Shown in pieces: positions 29,693-38,387 of a stretch of DNA of 64,000 nucleotides (the first letter of the stretch is position 1; each line of letters begins with the position of its first letter). A program made the position numbers and the translations under genes. The notes below the pieces were generated by a model, which did no database searches, was not told the origin of the DNA, and was given only the letters and a program-made list of their open reading frames with translations. This DNA comes from Salinicola halophilus (GTDB taxonomy: Bacteria > Pseudomonadota > Gammaproteobacteria > Pseudomonadales > Halomonadaceae), in assembly GCF_003206155.1 (NCBI RefSeq), contig NZ_PZJV01000001.1, positions 75,862 through 139,861 on the forward strand, given 5' to 3'.

Positions 29693-29753
29693 GGCGATTG
29701 ACCTCCGATTCCTTCAGGGGACCGGACGCGACGCCCGGCGATGGATGTCCGGT

Positions 29754-31115
29754 CTAGACGCGCAGTAGCAGGTGTTCTCTCTCCCAGGAGCTGATGACGC
29801 GGAAATACGCCGTGTGCTCGGCACGTTTGACGGCCAGATAGCTGCGCGTGAAACGCTCCCCCAGAAGATCCGCCAGCGGGGCACAGCGACTCAGCGCGTT
29901 GAGCGCCGGGCCGATATCGTCGGGCAGCGTGTGGCCCACCGTGCCGGCGAACCCGGTGAGCGGCGGGCGCGGTTCTATCTGGCCGAGCATGCCGAGATAA
30001 CCGCAGGCGAGCGAGGCCGCCATCACCAGGTAGGGGTTGGCGTCGGCGCCGGCGAGGCGGTTCTCCACCCGCGTGCCGGCGGGGGCACCCACAGGGACAC
30101 GCAGCCCGACGCTGCGATTGTCGTAGCCCCACTCGGTGTTGAAAGGGGCCGAGCCCGCGCCCTCGGCAGGCAACAGGCGACGATAGGAGTTCACGTTGGG
30201 TGCGAAAAACGGCATGGCGGCCGGAAGGTACTGCTGCAGCCCGCCGATGTAGTGATGGAAGAGCTGACTCGGCTGACCCGCCTCGCCGGCGAAGAGATTG
30301 TTGCCGTCGACGTCTACCAGGCTCTGGTGCAGATGCATCGAGCTGCCCGGTTCGTTGGCCATGGGCTTGGCCATGAACGTGGCGTAGATACCGTGACGCA
30401 GCGCGGTCTCGCGCAGGGTGCGCTTGAAGATGACGACTTGGTCGGCCAGTCGCAGCGGGTCGCCGTGACGGAAGTTGACCTCCATCTGGCCGGCACCCTC
30501 TTCGTGCGTGAGGGTGTCGATGTCGAGTTCTTGCGCCTCGCAGTAGTCGTACATCTGCTCGAACAGCGGATCGAACTCGTTGACCGCGTCGATGGAGAAC
30601 GACTGGCGGCTGCTCTCCTGGCGACCGGAGCGGCCGACCGGCGGCTCCAGCGGATAGTCGGAGTCGGTATTGGTCTTGACCAGATAGAACTCGAGTTCCG
30701 GCGCCATGATCGGCCGCCACCCGCGCGCCGCGAACAGCGACAGCACGTGCTTGAGCACCTGGCGGGGAGAGAGTTCGACCGGCTCGCCGCTCATGTAGAA
30801 GCAGTCGTGAATGATCTGGGCGGTAGGGTCGTCGGCCCAGGGCACCAGGTAGGCGGAGTCCGGGTCCGGCACGAGCTGCATGTCGAGCTCGGCCGGGTTC
30901 CAGAAGCGAATGTCGTCGTCGTCCGGATAGCCCCCGGTGACCGTCTGGATGAAGATCGAGTCCGGCAGTCGGGTCGAGCCACCGCGCAGATATTTGCCGG
31001 TGGGCATGATCTTGCCCTTGAGAATGCCGGTCAGATCCGATACCAGACACTCCACCTCGGTAATGCCGTGGCGGTTGCACCAGTCTTCCAGTACGTGCCG
31101 CGAAGATTCACTCAT
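29754..31115 (-). CDS. puuA: Glutamine synthetase-like gamma-glutamylpolyamine synthetase (copy 1)
   Basis: Ligates glutamate to putrescine or another polyamine using ATP, the first step of gamma-glutamylated polyamine breakdown. GS-fold motifs: MAPELEFYLVKT (metal ligands, about residues 119-130), GAGQMEVNF (about 203), MAKPMANEPGSSMHLHQS (about 246-263), and NSYRRL...AGADANPYL. The N-terminus lacks the adenylylation and glutamine-synthetase I features of GlnA. Length 453 fits PuuA/SpuI. It lies between the two binding-protein genes on the same strand, and a second homologue is at 35.4-36.8 kb, as with SpuB and SpuI. Confidence 0.88.
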   Translation of the reverse strand: MSESSRHVLEDWCNRHGITEVECLVSDLTGILKGKIMPTGKYLRGGSTRLPDSIFIQTVTGGYPDDDDIRFWNPAELDMQLVPDPDSAYLVPWADDPTAQIIHDCFYMSGEPVELSPRQVLKHVLSLFAARGWRPIMAPELEFYLVKTNTDSDYPLEPPVGRSGRQESSRQSFSIDAVNEFDPLFEQMYDYCEAQELDIDTLTHEEGAGQMEVNFRHGDPLRLADQVVIFKRTLRETALRHGIYATFMAKPMANEPGSSMHLHQSLVDVDGNNLFAGEAGQPSQLFHHYIGGLQQYLPAAMPFFAPNVNSYRRLLPAEGAGSAPFNTEWGYDNRSVGLRVPVGAPAGTRVENRLAGADANPYLVMAASLACGYLGMLGQIEPRPPLTGFAGTVGHTLPDDIGPALNALSRCAPLADLLGERFTRSYLAVKRAEHTAYFRVISSWEREHLLLRV

Positions 31116-31149
31116 GACGCCTCCTTGGGGCGGTCAAGCTTCGGCCTTC

Positions 31150-31229
31150 CAGCGTGGTCGCGATTCAGCGTGGTCGCGGCCCAGCGTGGTCGCGACTCAG
31201 CGTGGCCGCGACGCAATGTCGTCGCGGTT
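31150..31229 (-). repeat. Five-copy 16-bp tandem array at the stop of the second binding-protein gene
   Basis: Units begin CAGCGTGGTCGCG at 31150, 31166, 31182, 31198 and, more diverged, 31214. The array runs up to the gene stop codon at 31229-31231, whose TCAGCG (plus-strand reading) matches the unit start. It occupies most of the gap to the puuA copy 1 start. Confidence 0.92.
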
Positions 31230-32302
31230 CAGCGCGACTGGATCTCGGTCCAGAGCTGCTGGAAGATCTGCAGGTTCTGGCCGTCGAGGCTCGGCGTGAA
31301 CGCAAGCTTCGCCCGGTCCTCATCGGTGGGCAGCACCGGAGGCTGGGTCAGCACGGCATCGAGTTCCGGCACCGCGGCCTGGTTGGGGCTGGCGTAGTAG
31401 ATGTAGTTGGAGAGCTGCGCACCGATCCGGGCATTCAGAATGAAGTTGATGAATTCGTGCGCCAGGGCCGGGTGCGGGGCCTCGGCGGGAATCATCATCG
31501 TATCCACCCACATTTCGGAACCTTCGTCCGGCACCATGAAGGCGAGCGTCTCGAACGCCTCCGGGTTCTGCTGTTTCTGCTGGAGATAGTCGCCGTTGTA
31601 GGTGACGCCGGCGCGAATCACGCCGCGCTGGATCTGCTGCAGCGTCGGCGTGCCGTCGGTGAAGCCGCTGAAGGTATTGCGATGCTTGGTATCGAGCAGC
31701 AGTCGCGCCGCGGCCTTCCACGCCTCGGGGTCGGCGCAGTCGTAGCCGGTCCCCAGGTAGGCGCACGCCGCGCCCATGCTCACCTGACCGTCGCCCATCA
31801 GCGAAAAGGGCTGGTCACCCGTCACCTCGGGGTCGAACAGCAGCGACCAGCTCTTCGGCGCATCGGGGAAGGTCTCGGTGTCATAGACGATACCGCTGAC
31901 GCCCCACTGATAAGGCACCGAGTAGGCCGAACCGGGATCGTAGGTGGGATCGGCGAACTCCGGCATCAGGTTGTCGAGATTGGGAATCTTCGACTTGTCG
32001 AGCTCCTGCACCAGTCCGCTCTGGACGAGCCGCGGCACGTAGTAGCTCGACGGTACGATGATGTCGTACTGGGAGGTTCCGCCGGCGTTCAGCTTGGCGG
32101 TCATCTCCGGCAGCGAATTGAAGTAGCTCTGAACCACCTCGACGTCGTATTTCGTCTCGAACGCCTCGATGATCTCCGGGTCCATGTACTCGGTCCAGTT
32201 GAACAGGTAGAGCTTGTCGTCCTGCTGGGCCTGAGCGGTGCCGGCGAAGGCAAGGCCACCGAGTGTCAGCGCGATGGCAGCGGTCAGTGGAGTGCGCGTC
32301 AT
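31229..32302 (-). CDS. Polyamine ABC transporter substrate-binding protein (copy 2)
   Basis: 357-residue PotF/PotD-type periplasmic protein. Signal peptide about 1-25 (LTLGGLAFAGTAQA). Mature protein begins DDKLYLFNWTEYMDPEIIEAFE and keeps VPSSYYVPRLVQSGLVQELD, YSVPYQWGVSGIVYDT, and YNGDYLQQKQQ; the NWTEY and YQWG aromatic positions match PotF's putrescine pocket. It follows the two permease genes by 70 bases, so it belongs to the potA-potH-potI operon. Paralogue of copy 1 with many shared blocks. Polyamine specificity is inferred from family. Confidence 0.9.
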   Translation of the reverse strand: MTRTPLTAAIALTLGGLAFAGTAQAQQDDKLYLFNWTEYMDPEIIEAFETKYDVEVVQSYFNSLPEMTAKLNAGGTSQYDIIVPSSYYVPRLVQSGLVQELDKSKIPNLDNLMPEFADPTYDPGSAYSVPYQWGVSGIVYDTETFPDAPKSWSLLFDPEVTGDQPFSLMGDGQVSMGAACAYLGTGYDCADPEAWKAAARLLLDTKHRNTFSGFTDGTPTLQQIQRGVIRAGVTYNGDYLQQKQQNPEAFETLAFMVPDEGSEMWVDTMMIPAEAPHPALAHEFINFILNARIGAQLSNYIYYASPNQAAVPELDAVLTQPPVLPTDEDRAKLAFTPSLDGQNLQIFQQLWTEIQSR

Positions 32303-32340
32303 TGAAGATCCCTCTAGGCAGTTGTCGGGGCGGCGAGCAC

Positions 32341-32376
32341 GATCGTCATCGGAATCAGGATCGTCATCGGAATCAG
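32341..32376 (-). repeat. Two-copy 18-bp tandem repeat over the potI stop codon
   Basis: Identical 18-base units at 32341-32358 and 32359-32376. The second contains the stop codon of the potI-like gene (32373-32375); the other copy lies just outside the gene. Confidence 0.92.
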
Positions 32377-33173
32377 GATCGTCGCCCCTCTTTGTTAAAC
32401 AATAGGCTGATCACCGCCGCTATCGCTACCGTGAGGATCATCAGCGTGGCGATGGCGTTGATCTCCGGGGAGACGCCGCGGCGGATCGCTCCCCAGATAT
32501 AGATGGGCAGGGTGGCGTTCTCGGGACCGGCGGTGAAGAAGCTGATGACGAAATCGTCGATCGACAGCGTGAAGGCCAAAAAGAATGCCGCGATCAGCGA
32601 CGGCTTGAGCGTCGGCAGCAGGAAGTGACGCGCCCGCTGCGCCGGCGAGGCGTAGAGGTCCTTGGCCGCCTCGAACAGCGTCGGGTCGAGCCCCACGAAG
32701 CGCGAGTAGACGATCAACGCCACGAACGGAATCTGGAAGGTGACGTGGGCGATGATCATGGTCGCGAGGCTTGGGCCGAGAATGCCGAACTCCCGATCCA
32801 TAGTGATGAAGAACGCCATCTCCGAGATGCCGAAGACGATGTCCGGCATCACGATCGGTAGGTAGATCAGCGCGACCAACCAGCCGAGTTTGCGCCCACG
32901 GTGGCGGTACATGCCATAGCCGATCAGCGTACCGATGACGAGGGCGATGACCGACGACGCCACCCCCAGCGCCAGTGTGTTGCCGAGCGCGGTGAGCAGT
33001 TGATCGTTACCCAGCAGGCGTTCGTACCAGCGCAGCGAGAAGCCGGCGAAGAACGCCGCGCTGTTCGCCGAGTTGAACGAATAGAGCACGATCACCCCGA
33101 GCGGCAGATAGAGAAAGGCGATCATCAGCCACCAGAAGACCGAGAGCCCGCGGGTGAAGGGCGTGCGCTTCAT
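32373..33173 (-). CDS. potI: Polyamine ABC transporter permease (PotI/PotC type)
   Basis: 266-residue inner-membrane permease with six helices. It begins with WWLMIAFLYLPLGVIVLYSFNSAN and contains the conserved cytoplasmic EAA loop as LFEAAKDLYASPAQRARHFLLPTLKPSLIAAF (about residues 165-196), which docks on the ATPase. Length and motifs match PotI/PotC. Its ATG overlaps the potH stop by 4 bases. The gene name is by family and position; a closer match to SpuH is equally possible. Confidence 0.9.
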   Translation of the reverse strand: MKRTPFTRGLSVFWWLMIAFLYLPLGVIVLYSFNSANSAAFFAGFSLRWYERLLGNDQLLTALGNTLALGVASSVIALVIGTLIGYGMYRHRGRKLGWLVALIYLPIVMPDIVFGISEMAFFITMDREFGILGPSLATMIIAHVTFQIPFVALIVYSRFVGLDPTLFEAAKDLYASPAQRARHFLLPTLKPSLIAAFFLAFTLSIDDFVISFFTAGPENATLPIYIWGAIRRGVSPEINAIATLMILTVAIAAVISLLFNKEGRRS

Positions 33174-34129
33174 ATCACCACCTCTTCACCGCCGCCGAGG
33201 CGACGGCCCACCTTGCGCATGGCATACAGCCCGCCCAAGGTCGCGAGCAGCATGATCAGCGCGCCTGCGGCCCCCAGCGGCCAGTTCGAGCCGCCGGAGA
33301 ACTGACCGGCGACCAGGCTGCCCAACATCATCGCGCGGCCGCCGCCGAGCAGTTCCGGCACGACGTACATGCCGAAAGCCGGGATCGACACCAGTACGGT
33401 ACCGGCGAGCAGGCCGGATAGCGTCTGCGGAAAGACCGCGTGCCAGAAGGCGCGCACCGGCGAGGCGTAGAGGTCCCGTGCGGCTTCGATCAAGCCAGCG
33501 TCGAGCTTCTCGAACGCCGCATAGAGCGGGAGCACCATGAAGGGTAAAAAGTTGTAGATCAGCCCCAGCGTGACCGCGAAGTTCGAGGGGTAGAGTCCCA
33601 TGTTGGGGCCGATGAGGCCGAAGAACTGTGCCACTTGCGAGAGCGGCGTGCCCGGCGAGAGCAGGTTCATCCAGCCGAAGGCACGAATCACCTGATTGGT
33701 CCAGGAAGGAACCACGACCGCCAGCAGCATGATCGCGCGCCATTGTCGCGGGCTGATCGAGATATGGTAGGCGAGCGGATAGGCGATCAATATCACCAGT
33801 CCGGTGGCGATCACGGTCTGCCAAAGCGAGCGCAGTAGCGTATAGAGATTGCCCGGGCTCCAGCCCAGAAAGCCGAAGCCGGCGAGCTGGCGAAAGGACT
33901 CCAGGCTCAGCGGCATCTGCGGCTGACCGTAGGGGCCGTTGGTCATGAACGCCACGCCGATCAGATAGAGACTCGGCAGCACCAGAAAGATCACGATCCA
34001 GACGACGCCGGGCGCCACGCTCCAGAGCAGATGGCGCGTGTCGGGAGAGAGCGTGCGGCGCTGACGTGCCGGCGGGTAGGGGGGCTGGGCCATCTCGCGT
34101 TTTCGTCTCCTAAGCATCGAATTAGGCAT
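33170..34129 (-). CDS. potH: Polyamine ABC transporter permease (PotH/PotB type)
   Basis: 319 residues, six transmembrane helices; EAA loop LIEAARDLYASPVRAFWHAVFPQTLSG near residues 212-232 and the ATGLVILIAYPLAYHI region are family-typical. The start is ambiguous: ATGs at 34129, 34117 and 34093 are in frame, and AGGAG (34107-34111) is 13 bases before the last. The first two ATGs arise from a 12-bp tandem duplication covering the upstream ATPase stop codon. The longest form overlaps that gene by 8 bases. Partner of PotI. Confidence 0.88.
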   Translation of the reverse strand: MPNSMLRRRKREMAQPPYPPARQRRTLSPDTRHLLWSVAPGVVWIVIFLVLPSLYLIGVAFMTNGPYGQPQMPLSLESFRQLAGFGFLGWSPGNLYTLLRSLWQTVIATGLVILIAYPLAYHISISPRQWRAIMLLAVVVPSWTNQVIRAFGWMNLLSPGTPLSQVAQFFGLIGPNMGLYPSNFAVTLGLIYNFLPFMVLPLYAAFEKLDAGLIEAARDLYASPVRAFWHAVFPQTLSGLLAGTVLVSIPAFGMYVVPELLGGGRAMMLGSLVAGQFSGGSNWPLGAAGALIMLLATLGGLYAMRKVGRRLGGGEEVVI

Positions 34130-34134
34130 CGAGT
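34111..34134 (-). repeat. Two-copy 12-bp tandem repeat over the potA stop codon
   Basis: Imperfect 12-base units at 34111-34122 and 34123-34134 (two to three differences). The ATPase stop codon is at 34122-34124, and each unit supplies an ATG usable as the next gene's start. Confidence 0.6.
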
Positions 34135-35225
34135 CCGACGACGTCTTCGGGATGGATGCTCACCGTCACCGTATCGCCGACGGCATAGAGGCGCTGGCCG
34201 AGATTGCCTGCCGTCGCCATCAACGTGACCCCGTTGACCTCCAGGCGGTACTCGATCCGACTGCCGCGATAATGGCGCTCTTTGACCACGCCCTCGAGCC
34301 CGTTGTATCCCTCGGAGACGGCGTGACCGAGTTCGATCACCTCCTGACGGATCAGCAGCATGCCGGCGCGCGCGTTCTCCTCGAGCGGTTTGTCCATCGT
34401 CAGGGTACCGAGAGCAGTGACGACTCGCGTGTGGTCGAGCTGCTCGATGGCGAAGAGGTTCACGTGGCCCATGAACTTGGCAACGAAGGCATTGACGGGG
34501 CGCTCGTAGACCTCGTGCGGCGCCCCCACCTGCTGAATCACGCCGTTGTCGAGCACGGCGATGCGATCGGACATCACCATCGCCTCGTCCTGATCGTGGG
34601 TCACGAAGACGAACGTCATGCCCAGGCGTTTCTGAGTGCGCTGCAGCTCGACCTGCAGCTGGGTGCGCAGGCCGGCGTCCAGCGCCGAGAGCGGCTCGTC
34701 GAGCAGCAGCACGTCGGGTTCGCAGACGAGCGCCCTGGCCAGCGCCACGCGCTGGCGCTGACCGCCGGAGAGCTGATTCACGCCGCGATCGAGCAGCGCG
34801 CCGAGCTTGATGAATTCGGCGATATGGTCGACCCGGCGTCGCCGCTCGTCGACCGGCACGCCTTTCATGCGCAGTCCGAAGGCGATGTTCTCCCGCACCG
34901 AAAGATGCGGAAAGAGCGCATAGGACTGGAAGACGGTATTGACGCTACGCAGGTGCGGCGCCGTGGTGGTGACGTCACGGCCGCCGATCGTGAGGGTGCC
35001 GTCGTCCGGCGCTTCGAGCCCGGCGAGAATCCGCAGAAGCGTGGTCTTGCCGCAGCCGGACGGTCCGAGCAGGGTGAAGAACTCGCCGGCGCGAATCGTC
35101 AGATCGACGCCGTCGAGGGCGACCGCATCGCCGCCGAAGCGCTTGCGAAGCCCGCTGAGTGTGATCGTCGAGGCGTCGCGCACGGCACCTTGCGGTGCCG
35201 TCGCGGCCGAGGGGGGAAAAGTCAT
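34122..35225 (-). CDS. potA: Polyamine ABC transporter ATPase (PotA/PotG type)
   Basis: 367-residue ATPase driving polyamine import. Walker A GPSGCGKTT (about residues 57-65), Q-loop FQSYALFPHLSV, signature LSGGQRQRVALARAL (about 158), Walker B LLLDEPLSALD, and the switch His in VTHDQDEA. The C-terminal TOBE-type regulatory domain (about 265-367) is present. I start at MTFPPSAATAP (35225); reading further upstream runs through a simple-sequence repeat and is not supported. No strong Shine-Dalgarno is visible. First of potA-potH-potI-SBP. Confidence 0.92.
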   Translation of the reverse strand: MTFPPSAATAPQGAVRDASTITLSGLRKRFGGDAVALDGVDLTIRAGEFFTLLGPSGCGKTTLLRILAGLEAPDDGTLTIGGRDVTTTAPHLRSVNTVFQSYALFPHLSVRENIAFGLRMKGVPVDERRRRVDHIAEFIKLGALLDRGVNQLSGGQRQRVALARALVCEPDVLLLDEPLSALDAGLRTQLQVELQRTQKRLGMTFVFVTHDQDEAMVMSDRIAVLDNGVIQQVGAPHEVYERPVNAFVAKFMGHVNLFAIEQLDHTRVVTALGTLTMDKPLEENARAGMLLIRQEVIELGHAVSEGYNGLEGVVKERHYRGSRIEYRLEVNGVTLMATAGNLGQRLYAVGDTVTVSIHPEDVVGLDA

Positions 35226-35360
35226 GTTTCGCGCGTTCCCGTGCTCGTGGTCATAGCTGTCGGGGTCGCCGACAGCGAGAGCGTAACCCAACGTTGCAAG
35301 CGATGCAGCGAACGACTTGGCAACGCCTGGCGTTGCGGTAAGCCTTGGCGTCCCGGCCAG

Positions 35361-35416
35361 CTTCGGCGCTGCGGCGCTGCGGCGCTGCGGCGCTTCGGCG
35401 CTTCGGCGCTTCGGCT
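35361..35416. repeat. Seven-copy 8-bp tandem array between puuA copy 2 and potA
   Basis: Eight-base units CTTCGGCG or CTGCGGCG, contiguous from 35361 to 35416. The array begins 24 bases after the stop of the puuA-type gene (35440) and fills part of the 214-base gap to potA, where no other gene is seen. Confidence 0.85.
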
Positions 35417-35439
35417 CGTTTTGGCGTTTCCAAGACGTA

Positions 35440-36819
35440 TCAAGTGTTGCGCAGATACCAGCGATATTCGAGTGCGCTGATCGCCTGGCGCGACAGCTCG
35501 TACTCCGCCCGTCGGTTGGCGTGATAGACCCCGTGGAACGCTTCACCAAAGGCTGCGAGGAAGACCTCGCTCTCCTGCCACGCATCCAGCGCCTGCGGCC
35601 AGCTCGTCGGCAGGCTCGGCGCCTGCTGCTCGTAGGCGTTACCCACGATGGGCGCCGGTGGCGCGAGCGCGAGCGCGAGGCCGTGATCGATACTCGCAAG
35701 GATCGCCGCGACGAGCAGGTAGGGATTGACGTCGGCGCCGGCGACGCGGTGCTCGATGCGCTTGGCACCGGGCGAACCCGATGGAATGCGTAGCGCTACC
35801 GAACGATTGTCGTAACCCCAGGTCGGCGCCATCGGCACGTAGAGGCCGGGCTGGAAGCGGCGATAGGAGTTGAGGTTGGGGGCAAAGATCGCCATCGACG
35901 CGGGCATGAGTTCGACGAGCCCGGCGATGGCCTGGTGAAGCTGCTCGCTACCCAGCTCGTCGCCATCCGGCGTTGCGAAGACGTTGTTGCCCGCCGCATC
36001 GAGCAGGCTGACGTGAACATGCGTGCCGTTGCCGGCTTCCTGGCTGTAGGGCTTGGCCATGAAGGTCGCTTCGAAGCCGTGCTGGATCGCCACGCCCTTG
36101 ATCAGCCGTTTGAGCATCACCGCCTCGTCGCAGGCGCGAAGCACGTCCCGGTGGTGCAGCAGATTGACCTCGAACTGGCCCGGCGCGCACTCCTTGAGCG
36201 CGGTATCGATGGGCAGGCGCTGGGCGCGGGCGGCCAGGGTGATCGCCTCCAGGAAGTCGGCGTACTCGTCGAGCTCGATCATCGAGTAGAGCTGGCTCTG
36301 GCTGGCGCGCTCGCCGGTGGCCGGCGAGCGGGGCGGCTGCGGCGCGCCGACGTTGTCGCGCTCGCGATCGATGAGGTAGAACTCGAGCTCCACCGCGATC
36401 ACCGGCGTGAGCCCGCGCCGGCAGAAGTTGTCGAGTACGCGACACAGAAGCTGGCGCGGGTCGCAGGCGAAGGGCTCGCCGTTCTCTTCGACCATCGTCA
36501 TCAGCATCTGTGCCTGATTAGCGTGGCGCCCCCAGGGCGTGGGGGTCAGCGTGCCCGCAACGGGCACGCAGGGGCGATCCCCGTCACCCGTTTGAAGTCC
36601 GAGACCCGTCTCCTCGATGGTGTTGCCGCAGATGTCGAGGGCAAAGACAGAGGCCGGTAGCCGCATTTGCGATTCGAGTACGCCGAGCAGGTTCTCGCGG
36701 GGGACGCGCTTGCCGCGCAATACCCCGTTGAGATCGCTGATCAGCAGGTCGATGCTCTGGACCTCGGGGTGGCGCTGAAGAAAGTCGGTCGCCTCCTGGA
36801 GACGGTCGGGATCACTCAT
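35440..36819 (-). CDS. Glutamine synthetase-like gamma-glutamylpolyamine synthetase (copy 2)
   Basis: 459-residue GS-fold ligase, paralogue of the protein at 29.8-31.1 kb. Motifs: IAVELEFYLIDRE (metal ligands, about residues 121-133), CAPGQFEVNLLHH (about 211), MAKPYSQEAGNGTHVHVSL (about 251-269), NSYRRF, and AGADVNPYLLVAA. I start at ATG 36819 (MSDPDRLQEATDFL) rather than the longer in-frame start 102 bases upstream. It opens the polyamine block and may be cotranscribed with potA. Like SpuB/SpuI it probably prefers a polyamine different from copy 1. Confidence 0.87.
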   Translation of the reverse strand: MSDPDRLQEATDFLQRHPEVQSIDLLISDLNGVLRGKRVPRENLLGVLESQMRLPASVFALDICGNTIEETGLGLQTGDGDRPCVPVAGTLTPTPWGRHANQAQMLMTMVEENGEPFACDPRQLLCRVLDNFCRRGLTPVIAVELEFYLIDRERDNVGAPQPPRSPATGERASQSQLYSMIELDEYADFLEAITLAARAQRLPIDTALKECAPGQFEVNLLHHRDVLRACDEAVMLKRLIKGVAIQHGFEATFMAKPYSQEAGNGTHVHVSLLDAAGNNVFATPDGDELGSEQLHQAIAGLVELMPASMAIFAPNLNSYRRFQPGLYVPMAPTWGYDNRSVALRIPSGSPGAKRIEHRVAGADVNPYLLVAAILASIDHGLALALAPPAPIVGNAYEQQAPSLPTSWPQALDAWQESEVFLAAFGEAFHGVYHANRRAEYELSRQAISALEYRWYLRNT

Positions 36820-36947
36820 GGTGGCTACGGTCTTTGGCAGGGGCGAGGCGGTATCGGCGGTTATTCCAAACGCCCCGCGGGTTGTCAATTCAGGTCGTCG
36901 ATCCGGGGGCGGCGATCGCAAGCCCTATCGTTGCCCGGTAACGCGAC

Positions 36948-36979
36948 GGCCGCCGGCCCCGTGAAGGGAGCCGACGGCC
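36948..36979 (-). terminator. Terminator hairpin after the phosphofructokinase gene
   Basis: Ten-position stem GGCCGCCGGC/GCCGACGGCC with one mismatch and a 12-base loop, about 20 bases past the stop on the minus strand. Confidence 0.55.
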
Positions 36980-37000
36980 GGGTGACGACAGCAGGCGCGA

Positions 37001-38260
37001 TTAGAGCGAGAAGGGTGCCAGCTTGCGCTCGACCTTGACCTTTTCGAGTTTGGCGACCCGGGGCAGGCCGTTGTCGAACGGCGGGAAATCCTCGCCCTGG
37101 ATGAGCGGCGACAGATAGCGGCGGCCCGCTTCACTGACATGCAGACCGTCGTCGCTGATGTATTCGCGCGGCATGAACTTCTCGTTGTTGGCGATCTCGG
37201 CCAGCGGCGCGGGCTCGATCTTCCACTCATAGGGGGATTCGGAGACGCGCTTGATCGCCGGCATCATCGAGTTCTGACCGTCGAGTGCCAGTTCGACGGC
37301 GACCTTGCCGACGGCGTAGGCCTGCTCGACGTCGGTCTTCGAGGCGATGTGGCGCGCCGCACGCTGCAGATAATCCGCCACCGCCCAGTGATACTTGTGA
37401 CCGAGGTCGTCCTTGACCATGCCGGCGAGCGTCGGCGCGACGCCGCCGAGCTGCTTGTGGCCGAAGGCATCCGTGCTGCCGGCGTCGGCGAGGAAGGTGC
37501 CGTCGGCGTACTGGGCGCCTTCGGAGACGACCACCACGCAGAAGCCGTGGCGCGCGACGGCGTCATCGATGCGTGCCATCACCTTCTCGCGGTCGAAGGC
37601 GATCTCCGGAAAGACGATCACGTGCGGCGCCTGCTCCGGCGTCTCGCCGGCGAGTGCCCCGGCCGCCGCGATCCAGCCGGCATGACGGCCCATCACCTCG
37701 AGAATGAACACCTTGGTGGAGGTCGCACACATCGATTCGATGTCCAGTGCCGCCTCGCGGGTCGAGGTGGCGACGTACTTGGCCACGCTGCCGAAGCCCG
37801 GCGAGTTGTCGGTGATCGGCAGGTCGTTGTCCACGGTCTTGGGGACGTGGATCGCGGTGAGCGGATAGCCCATCGTCTCGGAGAGCTGCGAGACCTTCAG
37901 GCAGGTATCGGCGCTGTCGCCGCCGCCGTTGTAGAAGAAGTAACGAATGTCGTGGGCCTTGAAGACTTCGATCAGCCGCTCGTATTCGGCGCGGTGCGTC
38001 TCGATGGACTTCAACTTGTAGCGGCACGAACCGAAGGCGCCGCCCGGCGTATGGCGCAGTGCGGTGATCGCTTCATCGCTCTCGGCGTTGGTGTCGATCA
38101 GATCTTCCATGAGTGCGCCGATGATGCCGTTGTGCCCGGCATAGAGATGGCCGATACGGTCCGGATGCTGGCGGCAGGCTTCGATCACGCCGCAGGCGCT
38201 GGCGTTGATGACGGCGGTGACGCCACCGGACTGGGCGTAGAAGGCGTTGTGCTTGGCCAT
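37001..38260 (-). CDS. pfp: Pyrophosphate-dependent 6-phosphofructokinase
   Basis: Reversibly phosphorylates fructose 6-phosphate using PPi. The nucleotide-site loop is GGGDSADT (about residues 111-118), where ATP-type enzymes have GGDGS, and the catalytic loop is PKTVDND (about 141-147) where ATP enzymes have PGTIDND. The Asp and Lys replacing the two glycines are the recognised PPi-specificity pair. The conserved MGRHAGWIAAAGAL is near 191-204. Length 419 fits the PPi type. Start ATG yields MAKHNAFYAQSGGVTAVINAS. Monocistronic, with its own consensus-like promoter and terminator. Confidence 0.93.
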   Translation of the reverse strand: MAKHNAFYAQSGGVTAVINASACGVIEACRQHPDRIGHLYAGHNGIIGALMEDLIDTNAESDEAITALRHTPGGAFGSCRYKLKSIETHRAEYERLIEVFKAHDIRYFFYNGGGDSADTCLKVSQLSETMGYPLTAIHVPKTVDNDLPITDNSPGFGSVAKYVATSTREAALDIESMCATSTKVFILEVMGRHAGWIAAAGALAGETPEQAPHVIVFPEIAFDREKVMARIDDAVARHGFCVVVVSEGAQYADGTFLADAGSTDAFGHKQLGGVAPTLAGMVKDDLGHKYHWAVADYLQRAARHIASKTDVEQAYAVGKVAVELALDGQNSMMPAIKRVSESPYEWKIEPAPLAEIANNEKFMPREYISDDGLHVSEAGRRYLSPLIQGEDFPPFDNGLPRVAKLEKVKVERKLAPFSL

Positions 38261-38387
38261 GCGGCTCTCTATCTCCTGAAGAAGGGGCTTGGGTGAAGCC
38301 TCGATCCGGTCGCTGCCGGATCCGTCGCGCCGGCATCCAACCGTCGATACACCGGTCCCTACGAACGTCGAGTGCTAGCGGGCGGCC

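Noticed and set aside
29608-31080. 490-codon minus-strand frame overlapping puuA copy 1
   Set aside because: Out-of-frame shadow on the same strand; runs of Arg, Gly and Ala with no domain.
29772-31397. 541-codon open frame on the plus strand over puuA copy 1
   Set aside because: Antisense shadow of a clear glutamine-synthetase-fold gene, Arg/Val/Gly-rich and without any motif.
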